Part shown: piece by piece, positions 6,601-12,700 of the stretch | Layout: the number at the start of each line of letters is the position of its first letter | Numbering within the stretch: the stretch's first letter is position 1 | NCBI GenBank assembly: GCA_024196135.1 | Contig: JAMQCK010000947.1 | Coordinates: 1 to 13,633, forward strand | Direction of reading: 5' to 3' | Origin: Pleurotus ostreatus/Saccharomyces cerevisiae fusant | Lineage: Eukaryota > Opisthokonta | Length of the DNA: 13,633 nucleotides | Notes under the pieces: generated by a model | Databases searched by the model: none | What the model saw: the letters and a program-made list of their open reading frames with translations, nothing else | Told to the model about the DNA's origin: nothing | Program-made: the position numbers and the translations under genes

Positions 6601-9576
6601 GACCGAGTTCTAAGCGCCATCGCGCGCGCAGGCATTACCCTCTCGCCGCGGAAGTGCTTCATCGGCTTCTCGTCCATCCTCCTCCTCGGTCAAAAGGTAT
6701 CCCGGCTGGGACTATCCACTCACGAGGAGAAGGTGCGAGCCATTTTGGAGCTGGACCGACCGCGCTGCGTCAACGACCTGCAAAAATTCTTGGGCATGGT
6801 TGTTTACTTCTCAATGTACATCCCCTTCTACTCGCTCATAGCCGCGCCGCTATTCGCGCTATTGAAGAAGGGCGCTCGGTGGCAATGGCTGGCGGAACAC
6901 GAGATAGCGTTCCAACAAGCGAAGGACGCGCTAGCTCGAGCGCCAGTACTCGGTCACCCAATGCCCGGGCGCCCGTACAGGGTGTACACCGACGCGTCGG
7001 ATGTCGCCATCGGAACTTGCCTGCAGCAAGTGCAACCCATTCGGGTAGGCGACCTGAAGGGGACACCAGTATTCGAACGGCTGCGCGCGGCATTCGCCAA
7101 AGGCCAGCCGGTACCCCTTCTGTACACAAGGTACAAGGACTCGATGGAGCAAGAAAGGACGGACGAGTGGGCCGGGACGCTTGAGGACACGGTCGTGCAC
7201 GTCGAACGGGTTCTCGCGTACTGGAGCCGGACACTGCAACCTGCGGAGAGGAACTATAGCGCGACGGAGCGAGAAGCACTGGGCGCGAAAGAGGCCCTCG
7301 TCAAATTCCAACCTATCATAGAAGGGGAGCATATCTTGCTGGTGACCGACCACGCAGCCCTGCAATGGGCGCGGGTCTACGAGAACACCAACCGGCGACT
7401 CGCGGCGTGGGGGGCGGTATTCGCAGCGTACGACAAGTTGCGTATTGTCCACCGACCAGGAAGGGTGCATTCAAACGTCGATCCCTTGTCGAGACTACCA
7501 CGAGTTCCGCCGCATAGTTCGCCGGCCAGGGACGTAGAAATCTCGATACCGGTGGACGCGGAGAAGCAAGAGCGTCGCCAACAGGCAGAATGGGAGAATC
7601 CGGAGAAGAGATGGGCGCACACGACCGTTGCGTTCTTCGAAGACGTAGTGGTCGACGCGAATGGGAATGCGCCAGGATACTCAAGGGAGAATGCCCGGGA
7701 AACGGCTGCGGTAACACGGGGACAGAGCAGAGCAGGAAGGAAGGAAGAAAGGGAGGCGCCACGCGCGGCAACACCAACGAGAGAAGGAGAAGGGGAACGG
7801 GAAGAAGATCGGGGCGAGGAGGAGCGACCGTCGTCGGACTCGGACGACGCGTTGCCCTTCGCGAATAGCCCGCACTGGGTCTACCCTCCGGGGCCCAAGG
7901 AACGAGAGGAGGAGGAGGAGGAACCTCAAGCGCACCTGCTGGTTCAGCTCAAACCAGAGCTAGCAGAAAGGTTCCGGAAGGGGTATCAAGCAGACGCGTA
8001 CTTCAACCAGCACTATATCGACAAGGAAAACAGCGCCGCCAACCAGCTAACCCCTTCGCGCTTCAGCAAGAGCGCCGACGGCCTCTTGTACTTTATCGAC
8101 GCGGACTGGCAAGCGCGGCTCTGCGTACCGTCATCCGAGGTCAACTACGTCCTACGAACAATCCACAACAACCCATACGAAGCCGCCCATGCGGGAGCGG
8201 TGCGATTCGTGGCGCGATTACGACAAGTGTTCTTCTGGCCCTCGCTTCTGAAGGATGCCGAAGAATTCGCCCTGACGTGCGATATATGTCAGAAGACGAA
8301 AGTCGACCGCTCAGGGAAGTTCGGGGGACTGCGCCCAGCGCCGATACCCAAACGACCCTTCGAGACAGTCTCGCTGGACCTCGTTACTGGACTGCCCCCA
8401 TCGGGGAAGGAGAAGTTTACGGCTGTCCTTGTCATAGTGGACAAACTCACGAAGTTCGCCCTGTTCGTTCCGACGTACACGAAACTATCAAGGGAGGGGT
8501 TCGCGAAGATCTTCGTAGACCGAGTGGTCAGCGTGTATGGAATGCCCTCGCGCATCATATCCGACCGCGACGCTCGATGGGCCACGGATTTCTGGAAGTC
8601 GGTCGCCGACCACTACGGATGCCACTTGGCACTATCCACGTCGCACCACCCCCAGACGGATGGCCAGACGGAAGTCCTCAATGCAACGTTGGAACAGATG
8701 CTACGAGCGTACGCCGTCCCGAATCGCACGGCCTGGGCGGAGCATCTCAGCGAGTTATCTCACTCCTACAACACGAGTGTTCACTCGTCGACGAAGCAGA
8801 CGCCGCAGTTCTTACTCATGGGCTACAACGCGACGCAGTTCTCCGCCCTGGGAGCGTTGGGGCCGCGGCCAGTGGCGCGCCCCGAACTACCCAGCTTGCA
8901 AGCCGAGCACTTCGTCATGGCGCTGGAAAACTATTGTGCGGCCGCCCGAGACGCGGTGGCCATGGCCCAAGAGCGGCAGGCGCGCGCATACAACAAAGGA
9001 CGAAAGCCAATGGAGGAATATAAGCCCGGCGACCTAGTGCTTGTCAATCCCCATTCGCTGGAACTAGTAGAGCAGAAAGGGCAAGGAGCGAAGCTCGTCC
9101 AGCGCGCGATAGGCCCTTTCGAGGTCATGGAGAAGATCAATCCCCTCGTTTACCGCTTGCGTCTTCCAGCCAACTACCCTATGCACCCCGTATTCAACGT
9201 GCAGCATCTACGCAAATACCGGGAGTCGCCAGCGCGTTTCGGGGACAGGGATGAACTCCCTGAGACCCGAGACGTAGTACCGGAACAGGAGGAGTACGAA
9301 GTGGAAGATATCCTTGGCCATCGCTATACTAGCAAACGCTCGGGAAGTAGGCTGCAGTATTTGGTACGGTGGAAAGGGTACGGACCCACGGACGACACGT
9401 ATATCGCAGCGGACGCCCTGCGCAACTCACCCCTCCTGAGAAGGAGGTACTGGACGGCCCAAGAAGAAAGGGCTCGCCAGGAAGAGCTTTATATTCGAGA
9501 CGCCCAAGAGTCGAACCGTGACCCGGTGACCGCCACGCCCAGCCGTGGGAATGATCGGAGCGGAACGGATGACTAA
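691..9576 (+). CDS. Gag-Pol polyprotein of a chromovirus (2961 aa, one unbroken frame)
   Basis: It encodes all structural and enzymatic functions for Ty3/gypsy replication. In order: charged, Ser/Arg/Pro-rich disordered N-terminus (1-300); unrecognised compact domain (about 303-600); Pro/Gly-rich linker with 13 PPGGG units (823-887); Gag capsid-like region (943-1122); acidic tract; CCHC knuckle (1226-1239); protease DSGAD (1434-1438); RT with YIDD (1952-1955); RNase H (2095-2270); Glu-rich linker; integrase with HHCC and D2563, D2625, E2661; GPF (2808-2810); chromodomain (2869-2915). Gag and Pol share one frame without a frameshift or stop, as in many chromoviruses, so Gag excess would have to come from processing or differential stability. 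The ATG at 691 is the first in frame after the leader. At 2961 residues it is roughly twice the usual length, most of the excess lying before Gag. The next gene starts 143 nt downstream in another frame. Confidence 0.96.
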   Translation: MTHRNKNSEKKSKAELDQEALERERARREKRTEEQQAARSERATSRSSRRETSRAPTPANQASGDATSSAAAPPGGKAGSKGSAKPSLNDSRRWPTTRAAATDAPGPLGAGERATSMPPQTGAPSTDAAQESLAPTVKLPSVRDAVTAPSTPKNGSSGSETARQLSTRKPGRIVTPAVSEAVAPIDSPSRLRPPSSAHRRPWSRPQGERSPRSTPLPPSPSTPSPPDVRRLDSTSLLTLNRGVEDGSANRLRSATPSALGDGESLNPSDGAWSLRSESEVEKELLSPFRSRVPSTASRAASRYKAGINSISSLLVQRKGVQFIPEGKGKAFNCYLMTLEESVALFHGGLWLPNSQMADPLANLARDPAVFDQVPRAKLDKIRAIVYRFETSHQDGWWSDFEQGVQKFEETGVAVGDLQSSVPSGFSARIYWVDDVVLGRAAHLVLAANQMAEALAEVMDMEWRHVFFVDPGYKLIQLLAGHEHAAQVVMAVGALQLRLDTARHWIQKRLHGLGLFFGNLRNEGDFASSRSTLSEIRSAFGNESPHMELAKLALRYDYRDRFYRIEETGAQELVQYWLDKNPTAFPPANYYGLDVLSAEGARTAEQERALQPELKEGNGEERREGSGEQPMAPPPSQTREGPATSPITARPPGTQARSSGEVISSLHAVRHPVTAVGGYTIGEASPRAGTGGPSMMRTAHESAPTRLPGGEHGRDPPPHVGRLSPLQLPGSSIAPNAAPNPLPDWANASRPRDPRAAFGSGMLNFGGGHMPAAPPPAPPGLPPPEANKGGGQTSQPAPRPGTDSQGGGNAPPSHSGSRHPSGGPPGGGPPGGGPPGGGPPGGGPPGGGPPGWGPPGGGPPGGGPPGGGPPGGGPPGGGPPGGGPPGGGGGPPFMPPLGGAGLPYGVGPPGGPPNGPPGPPGGGPGTGMAATQRSDAQTWQINHKLSTTVVPKWDGKGHTLIDYLIELLELARLSEDMKKGLAQWAPQNWTGDAKSWWLTLSIDSRDLVSSSWETFLTTLRHRWMTDDWVQDRRKDFESMEFRKGWENAGELPRTFLQRRIRVAAILFPHLGDTWLLVYEVLRTIPQEWRSVLNHQNQQNIYELEFASEIYQDSLLSLWRVARITRPRASEERRPRFSSRRRANAAKVEVVEDSEGEAVGASLSSDDPALLRDSDEEEEDREAHAVQKGGKEGQGKKKIGWPHGTIVNNYHFKRDDSVVTNPKPRGNCFICTSPNHHAARCPHYGMWDSFRAANIVWVDPEDLAEVQRECLAVHAACNVNESAYKEGILGERETYSERDARALSLREGRLPANRNERRRSEESVRKSRAGKARDESLANDPNRKGRRLAAASLRRSVAVATSGAAPSGARQKESTQAKEVEPSDGENPSTSRFDKVFPAPRARSHPAGYNALDTNALTLPVRIGSPRGEQTHGRMDSGADITLMSEEFFKRVGTLPPYKEGLRMKLYHLTGSAKVLGFTTFTMYARTKTKELVSFEVEAYVVRDMKVPLLLGEDFHTAYELSVKRHADGSTDVVIGGSGRELAASSSRRIQLGFCVVAQARSQGFTRLKPRRTKRRMRKLESPVRAAEDVIIPPGSVKPVRLEGRFEGRKDWLVERLLIGVDDGDVMAAPLTWVNAEAPCLPIANPGARPRLIKAGEVVGHRVNPDLWVDHPQTAKERRERTAALAAIETVIQGSLSAHELRDGKGEVASAPPPWQDGSKASPEEGGVEPEQWGPKLAAVPEESPPDDVEITELVNLGPDIPERYKAPLAEVLKRNARAFGTGGRLGTVPTKVRIHLKPDAQPVSMPGYSASPLKREVIEKQVEEWLEKRVIEPSQSPWGFPVVVVFRNGKPRCAIDYRKLNAQTIPDEFPIPRQSEIIQTLSGAAVLSSFDALAGFTQLEMAEEDKEKTAFRCHKGLFQFRRMPFGIRNGPSIFQRVMQGVLAPYLWLFTLVYIDDIVVFSKTWEEHIDHLDRVLSAIARAGITLSPRKCFIGFSSILLLGQKVSRLGLSTHEEKVRAILELDRPRCVNDLQKFLGMVVYFSMYIPFYSLIAAPLFALLKKGARWQWLAEHEIAFQQAKDALARAPVLGHPMPGRPYRVYTDASDVAIGTCLQQVQPIRVGDLKGTPVFERLRAAFAKGQPVPLLYTRYKDSMEQERTDEWAGTLEDTVVHVERVLAYWSRTLQPAERNYSATEREALGAKEALVKFQPIIEGEHILLVTDHAALQWARVYENTNRRLAAWGAVFAAYDKLRIVHRPGRVHSNVDPLSRLPRVPPHSSPARDVEISIPVDAEKQERRQQAEWENPEKRWAHTTVAFFEDVVVDANGNAPGYSRENARETAAVTRGQSRAGRKEEREAPRAATPTREGEGEREEDRGEEERPSSDSDDALPFANSPHWVYPPGPKEREEEEEEPQAHLLVQLKPELAERFRKGYQADAYFNQHYIDKENSAANQLTPSRFSKSADGLLYFIDADWQARLCVPSSEVNYVLRTIHNNPYEAAHAGAVRFVARLRQVFFWPSLLKDAEEFALTCDICQKTKVDRSGKFGGLRPAPIPKRPFETVSLDLVTGLPPSGKEKFTAVLVIVDKLTKFALFVPTYTKLSREGFAKIFVDRVVSVYGMPSRIISDRDARWATDFWKSVADHYGCHLALSTSHHPQTDGQTEVLNATLEQMLRAYAVPNRTAWAEHLSELSHSYNTSVHSSTKQTPQFLLMGYNATQFSALGALGPRPVARPELPSLQAEHFVMALENYCAAARDAVAMAQERQARAYNKGRKPMEEYKPGDLVLVNPHSLELVEQKGQGAKLVQRAIGPFEVMEKINPLVYRLRLPANYPMHPVFNVQHLRKYRESPARFGDRDELPETRDVVPEQEEYEVEDILGHRYTSKRSGSRLQYLVRWKGYGPTDDTYIAADALRNSPLLRRRYWTAQEERARQEELYIRDAQESNRDPVTATPSRGNDRSGTDD
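1597..2490 (+). other. Unrecognised folded domain N-terminal to Gag (aa ~303-600)
   Basis: Between two disordered, low-complexity stretches lies a segment of about 300 residues with normal hydrophobic and aromatic content. Recognisable landmarks are a QRKGVQFIP strand, several helix-like stretches (for example around HLVLAANQMAEALAEVM) and a WRHVFFVDPGY strand. It has no zinc-binding cysteine cluster, protease motif or membrane segment that I can see. It is fused to Gag so would be packaged with or cleaved from it. It could be a matrix-like or nucleic-acid-binding domain, or a captured host domain; I do not recognise the family. Confidence 0.55.
3157..3351 (+). repeat. 15-bp coding minisatellite, 13 PPGGG units
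   Basis: Thirteen in-frame 15-bp units encode Pro-Pro-Gly-Gly-Gly, with one variant (PPGWG, unit 6). Units 1-5 mostly use CCGCCAGGAGGAGGA, while units 7-13 use CCACCTGGAGGAGGA almost without variation. This points to two separate local expansions, the second the more recent. It lies in the flexible linker just before the Gag capsid-like region. Confidence 0.95.
3517..4056 (+). other. Gag capsid-like region (aa ~943-1122)
   Basis: The segment has the pattern of the retrotransposon Gag family: a start rich in W and short helices (VPKWDGKG, then WTGDAKSWW), a central SWETFLTTLRHRW helix, and a following stretch with a FLQRR motif. It precedes an acidic linker and a zinc knuckle, the normal Gag order. 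It should form the particle shell. Confidence 0.75.
4366..4407 (+). other. CCHC zinc knuckle, nucleocapsid (aa 1226-1239)
   Basis: CFICTSPNHHAARC fits C-x2-C-x4-H-x4-C exactly. Such knuckles bind the genomic RNA for packaging and act as nucleic acid chaperones during reverse transcription. Confidence 0.93.
4933..5250 (+). other. Aspartic protease domain (aa ~1415-1520)
   Basis: The catalytic motif MDSGADITLMS has D1434, and the second hydrophobic-Gly motif is VPLLLGEDF (within 1503-1513), as in retropepsins. DSG replaces the commoner DTG and is an accepted active variant. It would work as a dimer to cleave the polyprotein. A basic, disordered stretch separates it from the zinc knuckle. Confidence 0.9.
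5974..6720 (+). other. Reverse transcriptase domain (aa ~1762-2010)
   Basis: Canonical blocks are intact: WGFPVVVV and KPRCAIDYRKLN, SSFDALAGFTQ with catalytic D1890, TAFRCHKGLFQF followed by RMPFGIRNGP, and LVYIDDIVVFS with D1954 and D1955. The LLGQKVSRLGLS block follows. All three metal-binding aspartates are present, so the enzyme should be active. Confidence 0.97.
6973..7500 (+). other. RNase H domain with an extra segment (aa ~2095-2270)
   Basis: YTDASDVAIG gives D2101, SATEREALG gives E2195, LVTDHAALQW gives D2220, and NVDPLSRLP supplies the last acidic residue. The normally short connection between the first strand block and the AYWSRTL block is enlarged by roughly 50 residues (about 2114-2172), including a DLKGT motif. 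It degrades the RNA strand of the hybrid and generates the polypurine primer. Confidence 0.93.
7501..7950 (+). other. Glu/Arg-rich linker between RNase H and integrase
   Basis: About 150 residues of low-complexity, highly charged sequence with Glu runs separate RNase H from integrase. No family is recognisable. A protease cut here would release integrase. The codons include GAG/GAA-rich tracts that look slippage-prone. Confidence 0.7.
8128..8850 (+). other. Integrase zinc-binding and catalytic core (aa ~2480-2720)
   Basis: The zinc module has H2492, H2500, C2530 and C2533 (HHCC). The core has D2563 in SLDLVTGLP, D2625 in SDRDARW and E2661 in TDGQTEVLN. The second Asp and the Glu are exactly 35 residues apart (DD35E). 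It should process cDNA ends and join them to host DNA. Confidence 0.96.
9058..9225 (+). other. GPY/F module of integrase C-terminus (aa ~2790-2845)
   Basis: GPFEV at 2808-2812 followed by YRLRLP and the HPVFNVQHLRKY block is the typical GPY/F module, implicated in DNA binding and multimerisation of integrase. Confidence 0.92.
9295..9435 (+). other. Chromodomain at integrase C-terminus (aa 2869-2915)
   Basis: YEVEDIL, then YLVRWKGYG and DDTYIAADAL match a chromodomain. Two cage positions are aromatic as usual (Y2869 and W2894). The third, usually Trp in a TWEP motif, is Y2904. The cage is therefore all aromatic and should still read methyl-lysine, most likely H3K9me, directing insertion to heterochromatin. 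The last point is known for other chromoviruses and only inferred here. Confidence 0.93.
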
Positions 9577-9585
9577 GTCCGCTCC
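9557..9585 (+). other. Perfect hairpin around the gag-pol stop codon
   Basis: GGAGCGGA (9557-9564) pairs with TCCGCTCC (9578-9585). The 13-nt loop contains the TAA stop (9574-9576). It could affect termination, reinitiation at the next gene or RNA stability; it may also be chance in GC-rich DNA. Confidence 0.5.
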
Positions 9586-9719
9586 CACGAGCGCGGCCCA
9601 TTTTCAACCACCATCTTCGTGTCCAGGGACTGCGCTTGCGCTGATACCTGACCTCTCCTAGCTTCTAAAGAGGGACTGCGCTTGCGCTGAGACCTTAGCT
9701 ACCGTTCGCCACTCTCGCC
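9577..9719 (+). promoter_or_regulatory. Spacer between the two genes with direct repeats and possible splice acceptors
   Basis: The 143-nt spacer has a perfect 20-bp repeat (9625-9644 and 9671-9690, period 46). CTGAC at 9648-9652 followed by CTCTCCTAG ending at 9661 looks like a fungal branch point and 3' splice site. A second weaker one ends at 9698. The spacer must supply a promoter, a splice acceptor or an internal entry for the second gene, since that gene is in another frame and 8.9 kb from the leader. Confidence 0.45.
9625..9690 (+). repeat. 20-bp perfect direct repeat, period 46
   Basis: AGGGACTGCGCTTGCGCTGA occurs at 9625-9644 and 9671-9690, followed in both by a near-match (TACCT / GACCT). 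Its GCGCTTGCGCTGA core resembles GCGCCTAGCGCTGA in the 5' LTR stem-loop at 64-77. Confidence 0.9.
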
Positions 9720-12700
9720 ATGCCTTTCTTCCGCTACTCAACGCCTCGCCTCGACAGCGACGCCAACTATTGTGAGAGACCGTACGCGCTCGTCGACGCG
9801 AGTTGGGCTCCGAATTGGTCCTTCCGCCTCGAAGCAAGAATTCAGCCGGGTATCGCGCGAGCCATACGCGGAGAAGTGAAGGAGGTCGAGCTGCTGCTAT
9901 GGACGCCGAATGCCACGACGGTCCCGTACTTCGCAGGGCTGTACAAGGGCGCCCCCGCTCCGGTGGAAGAAGGGAATCCCGCGTCTCCTCCAGCAGAACT
10001 CTCGCTGCGACGTTTCGACGGCCACCTGGGCCCAGCCGACGGGTACGAGTACCCTCAGTACTACGACCCGGCGCGGCCCTGGATGTGCCTCATCCGTCGT
10101 ACGACCAAGGAGCTCGCCAAGACGACGGCCTCGTACGCGTTTTTCCCCCAATACTTCGAGAAGATGGACCTCGAGGCCGAGAAGCAGCGGCTACCGGCAA
10201 GCTTGGTCAAGAGGTTCAAGAAGGAGGAAGAGCAGCTCGAACAGCTCGAGAAGGAGGCTGTAGTCGCACTTGACACGTTCTGCTCCTTCCTCAAGTACGC
10301 CGTGGACCCCCCGCCCCGACGCTACTCCGTCGAGCAGCTGCGCGCGCTCGTGGAGGACGAATTGTCGTGGGAGGATATGGTGGACACCTTCACGATGATC
10401 CAGCGGGGGATGCGCGAACGATGGGCGTGGTGGAAGTTCGTGACCCTAATAGTGGCATACGGACGACTGCCGTGGGACTCGAGGGAGCAGGACACCGTCT
10501 CCGAGCAACTAAGCGCGCTGGCGTTGCTACCGGCAGACGAGGCTTATCTCGGCGCCTGGTTCAACTCAGCTGAGGAAATTCCGGGGAGGTGGATGATGCT
10601 TATCGCGCGCGTACCAGCCTACTTCTCCGCCGACATGTCGGACAACGCGCGCAAGGAGGCCGCCAAGTACGCCTCGGAGATGCCAGTCCCGTTGCCGGTG
10701 CGATCTGTACTGCAACGCAAAATTCCGGGCGCTAGAGCGGACGCATGGACAGTCACGAATGAGGTCCCGCGAGGCGTCCCCGAGCTGCCCCACGCGAACC
10801 TAGTGGCGCATTCACGAGTGCGGCCGGGAGCGCTGGGTCTTACGGGATGGCGCAAGATGGACTATCCCGCCGCGAAGGACGCTGTCGGCCGGAAGCACGG
10901 TGTCGTCTGCCCTCCTCCACTGCGTAACGTGTTCGACGACGGCCATTGGGAGCACTACGTGGAATGGCACTCGGAGAAGGGTCCGACCCCGGGCGACAAG
11001 AACGCGCCGAACTGCGGATTCGAGAAGCCGGTGTGGCTGCGAGTAGGACCGAAGTCAAGTAGGCGGAGGCAGGCTGAGGGCAGCAAGATCATATACGAGC
11101 GGACAATGAAGCGGCAATACTACCTCGACGACTATCCGATCATAGAAGGCATGGAGCACGACATCGACGTCTGGGGACTGCCTCTACCCCCTTGGGAACA
11201 CTACGGAGGGGACAAATTAGAGGTGGTGGTGAAGCGAGGCGTTTGGGGGTATACGACGGAGAAGCCAACCAGCGACTTAGTGGGCAATAAGTGGGAAGCC
11301 GCGTCGGACGAGCCGCCGCCAGCGCCGCCAGCATCGAGCAAGGAGGACTGGGCGACGGCGAACACCAGCGCATGGGACGACGACTTCGACGATCCCTATT
11401 TCAATCCGAAATACGGAGCACCGGACGACGCTGGCCCCTCGAGAACGCCAATCGAGTCGACAACGGCGCGTAGACCAACAGGAAGGACCGAAGCGGTCAC
11501 GCCCAGCGGCCGCGGGCGAGAGTCCGCTACTCGGGCCTCGTCGTCTTCCACGCACGCCGCCGCTACGCCCTCTATACCGCTGCAACCAGCGCCAGAACGA
11601 GCAGCTACGTCGAAGGCTAGCAGGATGTCCACGACGACGAGCTACCTGCAGAAGGAGCGTGCCGCAGCAGTGGAAGGTCACGGACCGCCCGCGCGATCCT
11701 CGCAGAGCGCAGTGGCGAACGCGTACGCGTCTAGAAACGCTGCGCGAACGCCCGCGACGCGACCGCCGACGGAACCAAGGAGGGATCGTGTGGCAGAAGT
11801 CGGGGGTACCAGCGCAAGGACGGAAGAAGGTCGAGCGGCGGAACGCGCTGACCCTTCCGAGGCGAGGCGGCCAGAGCAAGTCGCTCGTCGCGAAGCTGTA
11901 CAGCCGGCTCCGGACGTTCCCTCTCAGCCAGCTAGAGCCAGCAGCGCCGAGAGGGCGACGAGCACGAGTGCCTCGGACCCAGCGCCCTCCTTCGCCAGGA
12001 TTCGCTTGACATTGCTGGCGCCAGCGGTGGACGTAGGCAGATTAGCCGACCTCGCTACCGCCATGAACAGGGCCGGAATCCCCCACGAGGCACTGGTCCG
12101 CATCTCAGCGAGCGGAAGGGATTTTGTGGCGCGTTTCGCCAACAACGAGCAGGCCGGCCAGGCAATCGAGCGTCTACCCGCCCTATCCACCGAGGAAGCG
12201 GAGGTGACAGCGGAAGCGGTAACGCACGTTGAGGCGGAAAGGCTAATGGCGAACGCCATCTCGCTGAGCGAGCCAAGCAGCGCGAGCGCCGACGCCATGG
12301 ACGTCGATGTAGGCCCCTTCAATCCCGTCTTTCCACCGACGGCACACCCTTTCGCTCAATCCCCTTCGGGCTTTAGAGACGCCCTCGCCGGACCCCTCAT
12401 ACCCCCACCAGCGTTCGGTCCCCCCGCGTTCCCAGCATCCTCGTCGTTTCAGTGGCCAGCGACCCCCTGGAGTAGCCAGCCATCGCCGAATCCGTTTGCA
12501 ACACAGCAGCCAGGAACAACGCCCGAGTGGCTAGCGGCGCTTCCTCCACTGATGTCGCTGCTTCAGAGCGCGCCGTGGCTGCTCGCGCAAGGATTTGGGA
12601 CGTTCACCCCTGCGCCAGGGCTCGGGACATTCGCCACTGCGCCAACGCCGCAACCAGGGCCATCGCAAGCCTCGTTGCCAGATAGGCCGAGCGGCGAGCG

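Noticed and set aside
8277..9023. 248-codon plus-strand frame overlapping integrase
   Set aside because: It lies over conserved integrase codons in another frame and shows no domain; GC-rich coding DNA suppresses stops in other frames.
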